Shown: one piece after another, positions 16,494 to 25,380 of the stretch | Position numbering within the stretch: position 1 is the stretch's first letter | How the letters are laid out: every line of letters begins with the position of its first letter | Origin: Deltaproteobacteria bacterium | Lineage (GTDB): Bacteria; Myxococcota; JADLHZ01 | Direction of reading: 5' to 3' | Assembly: GCA_020848545.1 (NCBI GenBank) | Contig: JADLHZ010000033.1 | Coordinates: forward strand, 104,742 to 168,741 | Length of the DNA stretch: 64,000 nt | The notes under the pieces: generated by a model | The model's input: the letters and a program-made list of their open reading frames with translations, nothing else | Told to the model about the DNA's origin: nothing | Databases searched by the model: none | Program-made: the position numbers and the translations under genes

Positions 16494-18920
16494 ATGCCCA
16501 CCCCGATCGACCGTACTTCTCTCAAGCCCTTGATCACCAAAGGGGAGGACCTCGGCGAGCGCAAAGACTGGTCGGTGAAGACCAGCGGCGCCGACGTGAA
16601 GTTCAACGAGAAGTACGGCAACTACGACCTCCCGACGCTGGTCGTGACGACGCCGAAGTTCAGCGATCCGACCCCGCAAGATCTGGCCACGCCGCTCGCC
16701 GCCACGCTGCAAGCCGCGACGAAGATCGACGACATCAAGAAGGCCGTCGACGCCGCCATCGCCGCGAACAAGGCGCACTTCGACGCCACAGACATCACCG
16801 GCAAGGGCAAGAACGAAGTCTTCGGCGTGCAGCAACTCCGCCGCGACGCCTTCGTCCAGAGCCTGCAAAAAGTGCTCGCGACGAACGCCCTGCCGGCCGC
16901 GGAGAAGGCGAAGATCGGCCTCTTGCTCGTCGAGACCAAAGAAGCGCTCATCGTCGGCCGCGCCTACGCGATGGAAGTCGGCACCGAGCACAACTACTGG
17001 CCCTATTGGAACAACTACGTCAGCGTGCTCGAGAAGATGCTCGAGCAAGTGAGCGACAAGCACCCGGCGTACGCCGCGATCAAGGCGCGCATCGAAGACA
17101 TCTACAACCACAAGCACGTCGCCGGCTGGAACCGCTCGATCAACGAGGCGGACGCCGAGGGGTCGATGTCGATGGCGGTCGTGTTCCGTCCGATCGGCGC
17201 CAAAGACGTGGGCCACCGCGTATCGCTCGCGAAAGCGTCGACGCGCGAGAAGCCGCAGTACGAAGTGCTCACCGTGAAGAAGACGGGCTTGGCCGCCGCC
17301 GACGCCCAGTACGCCGGCGCCAAGGTCTATCGCGAAGGCACGAAGTACTTCTTCGACTACGCCGGCCCGAAGGCCACGCCGAACCGCACGGGCCAAGCGG
17401 TGCCGGCGTCGCTCGAAGCGTTCCTCGACTCACAGAAAGTTCAAGCGGGCGATCTCGGCCTGCGCCCGCTCGTCCCCGGCGAAAAAGCGCGTTCGAACGT
17501 GCCCTTCGACTGGGACACGACCGGCTACATCAACCCAGGCTCGATCGACATCGGCTGGTGGGGCCACTGCCACAACGAGTCGCCGGCGAACGCGCTTGGC
17601 CTCGTGCCGAAGCACCAGATCACCTGGTACCGCGCCGGTGAGAAGGACGCGAAGGCACTGCAAACCTTCGGCACCGCCGATCAATGGAACGTGGTCGGCA
17701 ACCTGCTCGCCGATCGGGAAGCGGGCTACATCTCGCGGCCGGGCTCCGCGTCGCAGGATCTCGACACCACGAGCTTCGTCGGCGATCGCAATAACGGCGG
17801 TCACGACGTGCGCATCAAAGTCGCCGGGCGCTCGGACTTGAACTTCGACTTCGATCTCTCGTCCTGGACCGACGCCAGCGGCAACGCGGTGAGCGACGTC
17901 TTGAAGGCGTTCCGTACGAACTTGGAGTCTGCCGACGGCAAGACCTTTGCGAAGAACCCGTCCGTCGTCTCGAACAACGGCGACCTCGTCGTGCAAGACG
18001 GCCTCGGCAAGTCGATGGCGGGCGAAGTGAAGTACGTCGACCTCGATGGCCAAGGCTTTCAGACCGAGAAGAAAGAGTACGTCACGCTCGACGCGAAGAA
18101 GGACGTCTTCACGAAGATCGGCGGCCGCATCATCTCGCGCGGCACGAACGGCGTCGGCGGCGTGGTCGAAGAGGTCTTCTACAACGCGATGAAGAAAGAG
18201 ATCCAAACGAAGCGCGTGACGGTCGACGTCGACGCGACCACCGGCAACGCCAAGCGCACCGACGGCCCGATGAGCGCCTCGGCAGCGGTCACCGGCTTCG
18301 AAGTGCGCCAAGAGACGTCGTTCGACTCGGTCAAAGAGATCCACGACTTCGTCACGGCGAAGACGGGCCTGCCGTTCGTCTTCGACACCTCGCCGGAGAT
18401 GCAAGTGTGGAACTACCCGGTGAAGTTCGTGAAGCTCGACCAAGTGTCGCGCGCGGAGCAGCCGGACGGCAGCGTGTTCACGCGCTACAAGCTCGAGTAC
18501 CAAACCGAAGGCGGCCCCGGCGACACGGTCGAGTACATCTTGAAGCGCGACGCGAGCGGCAAGGTCACGGACAGCGTGGCGTTGAACCCGATGCCCGATT
18601 TCGCCTTCCGTCACGACGGCATCAAGATGGGCGCGGTCGCGCTCGATCCGAGCGGGCGGCCGGTGTTCAACCTCTCGGCCTACGAGAAGGGCTACTTGAC
18701 CGACGACCAAGGCGGCATCCAGCCGGGCCTCGCGTTGTACGAGCGCCAGCTCTCGCTGCTCTACGCCTCGCTCTCGGCGAAGGCCGACTCGTACGTGTAC
18801 GAGACCGAGGAAGGGAAGCTCATCCGCTTCACCAACAAGGCCGACTTCGACGCGCTCGTGAAGGCCCGGGAAGCGCTCGAAGCGCCGACGCCGCCGACGC
18901 CAGTGACTCCGGTCGTCTAA
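16494..18920 (+). CDS. Transglutaminase-elicitor-like protein
   Basis: 808 residues from the ATG at 16494, which has a GGAG site 6 bases upstream; an in-frame extension to 16344 is not needed. There is no signal peptide. The centre contains GWWGHCHNESPANALGL with C359, resembling the catalytic-Cys motif of the oomycete GP42/TGase-elicitor family, and further on FVFDTSPEMQVWNYPV (D631, W639), resembling that family's Asp plus VWNQPV element. The intervening histidine cannot be fixed by eye. Transglutaminases of this type crosslink Gln and Lys side chains. The first 300 residues are a mixed helical region without known family; the end has a short Pro/Thr tail. A cytoplasmic protein with such a domain could be an effector, or an enzyme with altered activity. 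It is followed 38 bases later by a HEAT-type gene on the same strand. Confidence 0.75.
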   Translation: MPTPIDRTSLKPLITKGEDLGERKDWSVKTSGADVKFNEKYGNYDLPTLVVTTPKFSDPTPQDLATPLAATLQAATKIDDIKKAVDAAIAANKAHFDATDITGKGKNEVFGVQQLRRDAFVQSLQKVLATNALPAAEKAKIGLLLVETKEALIVGRAYAMEVGTEHNYWPYWNNYVSVLEKMLEQVSDKHPAYAAIKARIEDIYNHKHVAGWNRSINEADAEGSMSMAVVFRPIGAKDVGHRVSLAKASTREKPQYEVLTVKKTGLAAADAQYAGAKVYREGTKYFFDYAGPKATPNRTGQAVPASLEAFLDSQKVQAGDLGLRPLVPGEKARSNVPFDWDTTGYINPGSIDIGWWGHCHNESPANALGLVPKHQITWYRAGEKDAKALQTFGTADQWNVVGNLLADREAGYISRPGSASQDLDTTSFVGDRNNGGHDVRIKVAGRSDLNFDFDLSSWTDASGNAVSDVLKAFRTNLESADGKTFAKNPSVVSNNGDLVVQDGLGKSMAGEVKYVDLDGQGFQTEKKEYVTLDAKKDVFTKIGGRIISRGTNGVGGVVEEVFYNAMKKEIQTKRVTVDVDATTGNAKRTDGPMSASAAVTGFEVRQETSFDSVKEIHDFVTAKTGLPFVFDTSPEMQVWNYPVKFVKLDQVSRAEQPDGSVFTRYKLEYQTEGGPGDTVEYILKRDASGKVTDSVALNPMPDFAFRHDGIKMGAVALDPSGRPVFNLSAYEKGYLTDDQGGIQPGLALYERQLSLLYASLSAKADSYVYETEEGKLIRFTNKADFDALVKAREALEAPTPPTPVTPVV

Positions 18921-18958
18921 GAGATAGCCGGTGATTGGCCCCCTTCGTCCGAGGTCCT

Positions 18959-19786
18959 ATGAGTACGAACCTTTCGATTCCGCTGCCCGAGCTGCAAGAC
19001 GCGCTGCAGGACTTGCACGCGAAGTATTTCCGCGGCGACGAGGGCACAGCGGTGCTCTCGGAGCGCGTGCAGAAGTGGCAAGACGCCGACGTCGCGCTCG
19101 CACACGCCCGCGCCGAGGAGCTCCTGCGCTTCCAGCCGAGCTGGATCAGCGAGGATCAGGACGAGTACTACGCGTGCCTGCAGCGCATCGCGAGGCACGG
19201 TGACGAAGAGTTCCTGAAGTCCGCGTCGCAGAGCCTCGCGTCGCAGAACCCGATGATCGTGGGCCGCGCCTGCTTCGTGCTCGCGCACGCCAAAGAGACG
19301 CGGGCGGTGCCGATGCTGCTCAACGTTTTGGACTCGGGCAACGTGCTCGTGATGCCCGAGGTCATCTGGGCGCTCGGCATGATCGGCGACGTGCGTGCCG
19401 TGCAGACGCTGCATAAGCTGTGGATCAAAGGCGCGGCGCTCGACAACGTCGCGCAGGCGCTCGCCCGGCTTGGTTTTCTCGACTCCTTGCCGTTCTTGGT
19501 CATGGGCCTGAAGCACGCCTCGACGAAGACACGCTTGGCGTCGGCGGGAGCGATCGCGCAGATCATCGGCCGCCACTCGGCTGAAGACGTGCAGGAGCTT
19601 TGGGGCGGCCTGATCCCGCGCATCGAGCACTCGCTCGACGACATCTTCATGCCGATGCGTGTCCTCGCCGCGTGCATCCTGGCGCAGCTCGGCCGGCCGT
19701 TCTCGAACTTGGAGCTGCGGCAGCTCCTGGAAATGCGCGCCGAGCCGATGAATCCCTTGCAAGCGTTCTTCGGCAGAAAGCGCTAG
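18959..19786 (+). CDS. HEAT-repeat protein
   Basis: 275 residues from the ATG at 18959, which has a GAGG site just upstream. The body is a run of about 30-residue helical pairs (MIVGRACFVLAHAKETRAVPMLLNVL, then VMPEVIWALGMIGDVRAVQTLHKLW, then TRLASAGAIAQIIGRHS), the pattern of HEAT/PBS-lyase repeats that serve as protein-binding scaffolds. No signal peptide or catalytic motif is present. The next gene also has HEAT-like repeats, starts 9 bases after this stop and is surely co-transcribed. The two may form one scaffold or partner complex with the transglutaminase-like protein upstream; that is inference from position. Confidence 0.85.
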   Translation: MSTNLSIPLPELQDALQDLHAKYFRGDEGTAVLSERVQKWQDADVALAHARAEELLRFQPSWISEDQDEYYACLQRIARHGDEEFLKSASQSLASQNPMIVGRACFVLAHAKETRAVPMLLNVLDSGNVLVMPEVIWALGMIGDVRAVQTLHKLWIKGAALDNVAQALARLGFLDSLPFLVMGLKHASTKTRLASAGAIAQIIGRHSAEDVQELWGGLIPRIEHSLDDIFMPMRVLAACILAQLGRPFSNLELRQLLEMRAEPMNPLQAFFGRKR

Positions 19787-19795
19787 CACTCCCTC

Positions 19796-20959
19796 ATGGC
19801 TGCCCTGCCGCCTTCCATCGAGGGCTTCGGCATCAAGACGTTGGTCAACGACGAGGCGTTCTACCTCGTCATCGATCCGCGCAGTCGCTTCGATCTCGGC
19901 TTCTCAATGGCGTGGACGCCGGGCCGCATCGAGGTCGGCTTGCCGGGCATGCAGATCGCGCCGGGCGAGAATCTCTTCGAGTACCAGAAGCGCGCGGCGG
20001 TCTTACAGCTCGACGCGCTCGATGGCGACGTCAGCGCGGCGCTCGGTGCGCTCGGCAACGTGATCGCGCCGATGAGCAAGTGGCACATCACCGTCGCGCC
20101 GGAGCGGCTGACCTTGAAGCTCACGACGCGGCCTTCGTCAGGCACCCTCTTCGACATCGTGCGCGCGATGGTGCACTTGGCGAAGAAGCTCGCGCCGATC
20201 GGCAGCACCGAACGCGACCGCTTGGCGTTCGGCGCGCGCTCGCTGACCGAGCCGGAGCACCGCATCCACGATCTGCGTGCGTTGCTCGAAGGCTATCGGG
20301 ACGACGAGGTGACCCGCGCGACGCTGCGCACCTGCTGCAGCGATCCCGACGCCAGCGTGCGCCTGGTGGCGGCGAAGGCGGCGGGGAGAGACGGCGTGCC
20401 GGCGCTCGAGACGATCGTGAAAGCCGTCACCGTGGAGCATCGCCTACGCACCGACGCGCTCGATGCGTTGCTGCCGATGCTCGCGATAGAAGCGGCGCGC
20501 ATGACCGTGCTCTCGGATCTCGCCCTCTACGGCGATCAAGCGATGGCGGCAGTCGCGATGGACGCCATGGACGGGGAGCGCGCGGCATCGGTCGTGCCGG
20601 TGATGCTGCAGCTCGCGAGCAGCTCGGATCTCGTGTTGGCGCCGGTCGCGGTGCGCAAGCTCGGCCGGCATCCTCTGGCGATCGCGTCGTTCGAGCGTGA
20701 GCTCTGCGACATGCTGCTCGCGCCGGAGACGAGCGAGGGCGTCGTCTTCGCGATCGTCGAGCTCCTCGCCGACATCGGAACGCCGGAGTGCCTCGCGCCG
20801 TTGAACGCGAAGATGCGATCGATCTTGTTCGGCTCGAAGCTGAAGCAGCGTCTGAAGTGGGCCATCGAGACGCGTAAAGAGCGCCTGAAGGTCGGCGACG
20901 CGGGCAGCGTGTCGGTGGTCGGCGCTACGGGCGGCGAAGTGAGCCGCGAGGGCTCCTGA
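19796..20959 (+). CDS. Protein with N-terminal unknown domain and HEAT-like repeats
   Basis: 387 residues, no signal peptide. The first 170 residues form an alpha/beta domain of unknown family that contains a weak repeat of KWHITVAPERLTLKLTTRP type. Residues about 180-370 are helical repeats (VTRATLRTCCSDPDASVRLVAAKAAG, then HRLRTDALDALLPMLAIEAARM, then ADIGTPECLAPLNAKMRSIL) that read as degenerate HEAT units. It follows the previous HEAT gene by 9 bases. I do not recognise a function; a scaffold or sensor role is possible. The end is a low-complexity Ser/Gly/Val tail. Confidence 0.8.
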   Translation: MAALPPSIEGFGIKTLVNDEAFYLVIDPRSRFDLGFSMAWTPGRIEVGLPGMQIAPGENLFEYQKRAAVLQLDALDGDVSAALGALGNVIAPMSKWHITVAPERLTLKLTTRPSSGTLFDIVRAMVHLAKKLAPIGSTERDRLAFGARSLTEPEHRIHDLRALLEGYRDDEVTRATLRTCCSDPDASVRLVAAKAAGRDGVPALETIVKAVTVEHRLRTDALDALLPMLAIEAARMTVLSDLALYGDQAMAAVAMDAMDGERAASVVPVMLQLASSSDLVLAPVAVRKLGRHPLAIASFERELCDMLLAPETSEGVVFAIVELLADIGTPECLAPLNAKMRSILFGSKLKQRLKWAIETRKERLKVGDAGSVSVVGATGGEVSREGS

Positions 20960-20967
20960 GCGCGCCC

Positions 20968-20997
20968 TTGACATATGCAACCGTAGAGTTGCATGTG
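20968..20997 (+). promoter_or_regulatory. Palindromic operator overlapping a -35-like box upstream of the ArsR gene
   Basis: ATGCAAC (20975-20981) and GTTGCAT (20988-20994) form a perfect 7+7 inverted repeat with a 6-base spacer, extendable by two or three bases on either side. A TTGACA hexamer lies at 20968-20973, immediately left of it, and the start codon ATG is at 21010. The arrangement fits autorepression by the ArsR-type regulator encoded next: the dimer would cover the core promoter. The -10 box is poor (GCATGT at 17 bases). Confidence 0.65.
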
Positions 20998-21009
20998 GTT
21001 GCCGCACAC

Positions 21010-21759
21010 ATGGACCGCGTCTTCAAAGCGCTCGCCGACGACACGCGCCGAAAGCTGCTCGACCGGCTCTTCGCCGACGACGGCCAGACGCAGCAGCAGC
21101 TCTTGAGGCGCCTGCCGATGTCGCGCCAAGCCGTGGCGAAACACCTCGCGGTCCTCGAAGAGGCGCAGCTCGTCACCACGCGCATCGCCGGGCGCGAGAA
21201 GGCGCACTACTTAAACGCCGTCCCCCTTCAGCGCATCTACGACCGTTGGATCGGAAAATACCGCGCGCCGCTCGCCGGGCTGCTCGTGGATCTGAAGTCC
21301 CACCTCGAAAGGAAGGAACCCATGTCGAAGCAACGCCAACTGTACACCGTCTACATCCGCACCACGCCCGAGAAGCTGTGGCAGGCGCTCACGCAAGCTG
21401 ATCGCACGCAGCACTACTTCTTCAAGACGCGCGTCGAGAGCGCGTGGAACAAAGGCGCGTCGATCCAATACAAGATGCCGGACGGCGCGCTCGCGGTCGA
21501 CGGCGAGGTCGTGGAAGCGAAGCCGCACACCCGCCTCGTGCAGACGTGGCGCATCCGCTACTCGCCCGAGATGGAGAAAGAGGGCTTTTCGAAGCTCACC
21601 TGGGAGATCGAGAAGCAGGGCCCGATGTGCAAGCTCACCGTCGTCCATGACGAGCTCGCAGAGAAGACCGCTGCGGACGTGGGCGGCGGCTGGCCGTACG
21701 TGCTCTCCGGGTTGAAGTCGCTGCTCGAGACCGGCGAAGCGCTGCCGGCGCTGCCGTGA
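21010..21759 (+). CDS. ArsR-family regulator fused to AHSA1/SRPBCC domain
   Basis: 249 residues. The start is set at ATG 21010 because MDRVFKALADDTRRKLLDRL is the typical ArsR opening and because longer starts run into the operator. Residues 1-85 form a winged helix (QQQLLRRLPMSRQAVAKHLAVLEEAQLV is the recognition region). Residues about 105-249 form an Activator-of-Hsp90-homolog (SRPBCC) domain: LYTVYIRTTPEKLWQALTQADRT, then GEVVEAKPHTRLVQTWR, then GGGWPYVLSGLKSLLETG. In many genomes these two domains are separate neighbouring genes; here they are fused, and a Met in the joint (KEPMSKQRQLY) marks the ancestral start of the second. The SRPBCC pocket may sense or bind a small hydrophobic ligand. 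Probably autoregulated through the palindrome upstream. Confidence 0.9.
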   Translation: MDRVFKALADDTRRKLLDRLFADDGQTQQQLLRRLPMSRQAVAKHLAVLEEAQLVTTRIAGREKAHYLNAVPLQRIYDRWIGKYRAPLAGLLVDLKSHLERKEPMSKQRQLYTVYIRTTPEKLWQALTQADRTQHYFFKTRVESAWNKGASIQYKMPDGALAVDGEVVEAKPHTRLVQTWRIRYSPEMEKEGFSKLTWEIEKQGPMCKLTVVHDELAEKTAADVGGGWPYVLSGLKSLLETGEALPALP

Positions 21760-21849
21760 GCGACGTCGACAGCGTCGTCGACTGCGTCGTCGTCCATCGC
21801 CATGCGCGCCGGTGACTGAGCGCGCGTCTTCGGCTAATGCCGGCGCGTC

Positions 21850-22782
21850 TTGCGTCGCCTCCGCATCTTCATCTTCGCGCTCGTAGGGATCGCGCTCTTC
21901 GCCGAGATTGCGTTTCGCGTCTTCGAGCCCTTCGTCTTCGAGGCGTCGCACCGCGCGTTGTTCAAGGCCGCCCTGCTCCGCCGCCAGCCGAGCGTCGACA
22001 CGATCTTCCTCGGCAGCTCGCGGCACGAGCAAGCGCTCCGGCCGGCGCTCTTCGACGCGATGACCGGTCGCCACTCATTCAACCTCGCCGTCAGCGGCAC
22101 GAGCTTCGAGCTCTACCTCGCGCTGCTCGACCGCGCCGTCGCGCGCAGCGGCACGCGCTTCGTCGTCGCGGAGCTCTCGGAGCCGCTGCTCACCCACGAG
22201 CAGCTCGCGTGGGAGGCGGCGGCCGAAGGGAGCCTTGCGCGCCACGTCGCCCTCGTGCGCTTGCGATCGGCGCTACGCCACGACAGCCTCGTTCGCTTGC
22301 TCGGCGCGCTCGTGGTGGCCGGGCGCTTCGACGGCAGCGAAACGATGGGCAGCGCGTTCTTGCGCGCGTTGCTTTGGGGCCACGCGGCGACGTGTGCGAG
22401 CGCGTGCGAGGACGCGCTCGCGCCGCCGCCGCCGGAGGCCATCGCGCCGTGGGCGGGCGACGAGGGCGCCGTCTATGCGACCGAGGCACACGCGCTCGCC
22501 GATCGCTTCACCGCGTTGCAGGCGCACGGCGCCCGGGTCATCCTCGTCGTGCCGCCGCTCACGACCGCGCGCGCGGGATCTTTGGAGCGCCAAGATCGCT
22601 TTCGTCGCTTCGCGGCCGACGTCGCGGCGCTCGCCGGCGCACCGCTTTACGACTTCGCGCGCCTCGACGCCGACGCTATCGGCTTCGCCGACTCCCAGCA
22701 CTTGGACGGCCGCGGCGCCGAAGCCTACACCGCGGCAGTCGCGCGCTTGCTCACCGCGGGAGATGCGCGTGCTGTTCAGTAG
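21850..22782 (+). CDS. SGNH-like membrane-anchored protein, partner of MBOAT acyltransferase
   Basis: 310 residues from a TTG start; an in-frame stop at 21835-21837 excludes any upstream start. An N-terminal membrane anchor (RIFIFALVGIALFAEIAFRVF) is followed by VDTIFLGSSRHEQAL, where GSS resembles the nucleophile block of SGNH/DltD/AlgX-type enzymes, then FVVAELSEPLL, VILVVPPLT and, near the end, DSQHLDGRGAEAYTAAVA, which supplies the DxxH pair of the SGNH triad. Such proteins transfer acetyl or other acyl groups to extracellular polysaccharides or lipids together with an MBOAT partner. The next gene is that partner and overlaps this one by 20 bases. Confidence 0.85.
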   Translation: MRRLRIFIFALVGIALFAEIAFRVFEPFVFEASHRALFKAALLRRQPSVDTIFLGSSRHEQALRPALFDAMTGRHSFNLAVSGTSFELYLALLDRAVARSGTRFVVAELSEPLLTHEQLAWEAAAEGSLARHVALVRLRSALRHDSLVRLLGALVVAGRFDGSETMGSAFLRALLWGHAATCASACEDALAPPPPEAIAPWAGDEGAVYATEAHALADRFTALQAHGARVILVVPPLTTARAGSLERQDRFRRFAADVAALAGAPLYDFARLDADAIGFADSQHLDGRGAEAYTAAVARLLTAGDARAVQ

Positions 22783-24181
22783 CCCGGCGTTCTTCCTGTT
22801 GCTCGCGCTCACGTTCTCTGCGTTTTGGATCGCGCCGTGGCAGCGCCTACGCCTGGCGATCCTCGCGGTGGCTTCGGCCGTGTTCTACGGGTGGTCGGAT
22901 CCGCCGGCGCTCATCCTTCTCGCGTTCACGATCAGCCTCAACTACGTCTTCGGTCGCGCGCTCGAGCGGCGGCGATCGAAGCGTCTGCTCGCGGCCGCGA
23001 TCGCGCTCAACCTGACCCCGCTCCTCTGGTTCAAGTACGAAGCGTTCATCCTGCGCGAGCTCAACGTGCTCTTTGGCGCGCTCGGCTTTCCCGGGTCACT
23101 CTCGGCGCCGGCCCAGTGGCTCCCGCTCGGCATCTCGTTCTTCACCTTCCAAGTCATCGCCTACCAAGTGGACGTCTATCGCGGCGAGGTGGCCGCCGAG
23201 CGCTCCCCCCTCGTCTTCGCGGTGTTCAAGAGCTTCTTCGCGCAGTTGATCGCCGGGCCGATCGTGCGCGCGCACGCGTTCCTGCCCGAGCTGCGCACGC
23301 GCGCCGTCTTCGACCCCGAGCGCACGCACCGCGGCCTCTTCATCTTGCTCTGCGGCCTCGGCATCAAGCTCGGCGTGGCCGACGTGCTGGCGCAGTTCGC
23401 CGACGCGGCCTTCCTTCGCGGCGACCGGCAAACGACGAGCGAGGCGTGGCTCGGCCTCTACGCCTACGCGCTGCAGTTGTTCGCCGACTTCTGGGGCTAC
23501 TCGTCGATGGCGGTCGGCGTCGGCTTGCTCTTCGGCTTTCACTTGCCGGTGAACTTTCAAACGCCCTACCGCGCGGAGTCGTTGCAGGACTTCTGGCGCC
23601 GCTGGCACATCACACTCTCGTCGTGGTTTCGCGACTATCTCTACATTCCGCTCGGTGGAAACCGCCGCCACGCCACGCGTAATCTGCTGATCACCATGGG
23701 CCTCGCGGGTCTCTGGCACGGCGCCGGCTGGACCTTCGTCCTCTGGGGTCTCGCCCACGGCGCGTGGCTGGCCCTCGAGCGCGCCGCGAAAAGGGCCGCG
23801 AAAAGGGACCGGGGAGCATTCCGCGAAAAGGGACCGGGGAAGCTTTCGCGGGGGATCCGGCCGGTGCTGCGCCATGTCCTCGTCTTCCAGGGGGTGTGCC
23901 TCTGCTGGGTGCTGTTTCGGGCGCCGGACGTCGACGCTGCGCTCGCGTACTACGCGCGCCTGTTGCTGCCGCCGTACACCTTCAACCCGACGGTGCCCGA
24001 GGTGCTCGCGGCATGGCTCGTCGGCTTCTACGCGCTGCACCCGATGATCGCGCGGCTCTTCGACGCCGACACTCTCGCGCGCACGTCGCTGCGCCGTCAG
24101 GTCGCGACGGTCGCGATCCTCGGCTACCTCGCGCTCGCGTACGGCGGCGCTACCTACGACTTCATCTATTTCCGCTTCTAA
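22763..24181 (+). CDS. MBOAT-family membrane O-acyltransferase
   Basis: 472 residues from ATG 22763; longer in-frame extensions only overlap the SGNH gene and are shadows. The product has about ten hydrophobic segments. Residues about 274-297 (FWRRWHITLSSWFRDYLYIPLGG) and LWHGAGWTFVLWG (about 315-327) are the MBOAT signature; the second holds the putative catalytic His. Family members such as AlgI, DltB and PatA move acyl groups across the membrane to a periplasmic partner. An unusual hydrophilic stretch, AKRAAKRDRGAFREKGPGK, interrupts the protein at about residues 340-360 and is encoded by two copies of the dispersed 17-bp repeat. The stop codon overlaps the stop of the convergent gene downstream. 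Confidence 0.93.
   Translation: MRVLFSSPAFFLLLALTFSAFWIAPWQRLRLAILAVASAVFYGWSDPPALILLAFTISLNYVFGRALERRRSKRLLAAAIALNLTPLLWFKYEAFILRELNVLFGALGFPGSLSAPAQWLPLGISFFTFQVIAYQVDVYRGEVAAERSPLVFAVFKSFFAQLIAGPIVRAHAFLPELRTRAVFDPERTHRGLFILLCGLGIKLGVADVLAQFADAAFLRGDRQTTSEAWLGLYAYALQLFADFWGYSSMAVGVGLLFGFHLPVNFQTPYRAESLQDFWRRWHITLSSWFRDYLYIPLGGNRRHATRNLLITMGLAGLWHGAGWTFVLWGLAHGAWLALERAAKRAAKRDRGAFREKGPGKLSRGIRPVLRHVLVFQGVCLCWVLFRAPDVDAALAYYARLLLPPYTFNPTVPEVLAAWLVGFYALHPMIARLFDADTLARTSLRRQVATVAILGYLALAYGGATYDFIYFRF
23785..23840 (+). repeat. Two exact copies plus a partial copy of a 17-bp dispersed repeat
   Basis: CGAAAAGGGACCGGGGA occurs at 23799-23815 and 23824-23840, preceded by a partial copy CGCGAAAAGGGCC at 23785-23797. 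All lie in the MBOAT coding sequence, read there in two frames (KRDRG and EKGPG). The same 17-mer recurs at 47337 and three times near 49650. Confidence 0.85.
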
Positions 24182-25380
24182 TCGCGCACGTCGTAGAGGC
24201 TCACGCCGGGCGCGTCGCCGTCCAAGTAGTCCACGGTCCCTTCGAGCTTGTTCCTCGGGATCAGCGCGCGCTTGCCGTTCGGCGAGAAGTCGCTCCAGTC
24301 CCACGAGTAGCGCTCCTTGCCGTCCATGAAGGTCGCGATCTTCACGGGCGGCAGCGCCTTCCACGGATCGATCGCGTAGCGCGCGATGGTGCCCTTGCGT
24401 GTGAACACCAGCAACGTCTTCCCGCCGGGCAAGAGCTCGAAGCGCTGGATGCCTTTGTGGCCCTTCGCCACCTCGCTGATCGCCTTCGCCGCGAGATCGA
24501 TCCGCTGAATCGTGCCGGCCTCGTTCGAGCCGACGAGCACGGCGCCCGGCACGAACGCGATCCCGTACGCCGACACCGGCGCTGGCACATCGAAGGAGGC
24601 GCCGCTCTTCACGTCGATCACGAAGAGGCGCGCCGGCGGATCGAGCAGCGCGCTCAGCTCCTGGTACTCGGCGACCGCGACCTGCGATCCATCGCTGCTG
24701 ATCTTCCACATGGCGCCGCGCAGGCCCACGGTCGACCAGACGTCGCTGCGCTTGCGCGTCGCCGGATCGATCGACACGAGCGTCACGGTCTTCGTGCTCT
24801 TCGTCTGCAGCTCGACGTACCAGCGCCCGGCGGCGTGGGCGATCGAGCGCTGCGTCACGTCGCTCGACGTCTCGTTGAAGAGGTAGTGCTCGCCGCCCTC
24901 CTCGCCGCGCGTCGGCCACGCGACGATGAACTGTTTGTTGCGGGTGTCCTTCAGGTTGCCGTTGTAGTTGCCGACGAGAAAGGTGGCGATGCCGCTCTTG
25001 CCGTCGTAGCCGACGAGCGCATCGCAGCTCATCGTGCCGATCGCCTTGTTGTTCCACTCGTTGATGTACGCCGTCTTCTTGCCGAACATTTCGTCTTTGT
25101 GCTGCTCGGCCCAAGCGTGCAGCGGAAACGCGAACGCGTTGACTTCGCCGGTGTCGGCGTCGAGCACCGCGGCTGAGCACTTCGTCGCGTTTGGGATGCC
25201 GTCTTCGTACGCGCGCTGCAGATCTTCGATCATCGCGTAGCGATCGTCGAGCCAGTCGTACTGGCCCAGCTTGTTCTTCGTCTCGAAGTCTTTGATCTTG
25301 AAGAAGTGGTTCGGCGGTGGCGCTTTCGGTGCCTTGGCAGCCTTCGGCGCCGAGAGGAGGAGTAAGAGCGCGAGGAGCAT
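24178..25380 (-). CDS. Secreted beta-propeller-like protein
   Basis: 400 residues. A signal peptide is clear: MLLALLLLLSAPKAAKA, cleavage likely near residue 17. The mature part repeats short strand-rich modules with SIDPATRKR, LFVIDVKSG, TIQRIDLAAKAIS, RFELLPGGKTLLVFTRKGTIARYAIDPW and YSWDWSDFSPNGKRALIP, the pattern of WD40/YncE-like propellers. The N-terminal third holds a DFETKNKLGQYDWLDDRYAMIEDLQ helical segment. There is no catalytic motif. It probably acts in the periplasm or outside the cell as a binding protein. The stop codon overlaps the convergent MBOAT stop by three bases, so no separate terminator exists between them. Confidence 0.8.
   Translation of the reverse strand: MLLALLLLLSAPKAAKAPKAPPPNHFFKIKDFETKNKLGQYDWLDDRYAMIEDLQRAYEDGIPNATKCSAAVLDADTGEVNAFAFPLHAWAEQHKDEMFGKKTAYINEWNNKAIGTMSCDALVGYDGKSGIATFLVGNYNGNLKDTRNKQFIVAWPTRGEEGGEHYLFNETSSDVTQRSIAHAAGRWYVELQTKSTKTVTLVSIDPATRKRSDVWSTVGLRGAMWKISSDGSQVAVAEYQELSALLDPPARLFVIDVKSGASFDVPAPVSAYGIAFVPGAVLVGSNEAGTIQRIDLAAKAISEVAKGHKGIQRFELLPGGKTLLVFTRKGTIARYAIDPWKALPPVKIATFMDGKERYSWDWSDFSPNGKRALIPRNKLEGTVDYLDGDAPGVSLYDVRD

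Noticed and set aside
22235..22762. 176-residue N-terminal extension of the MBOAT gene
   Set aside because: Overlaps the SGNH gene in another frame, low-complexity Arg/Ser, and a proper membrane start exists at 22763.
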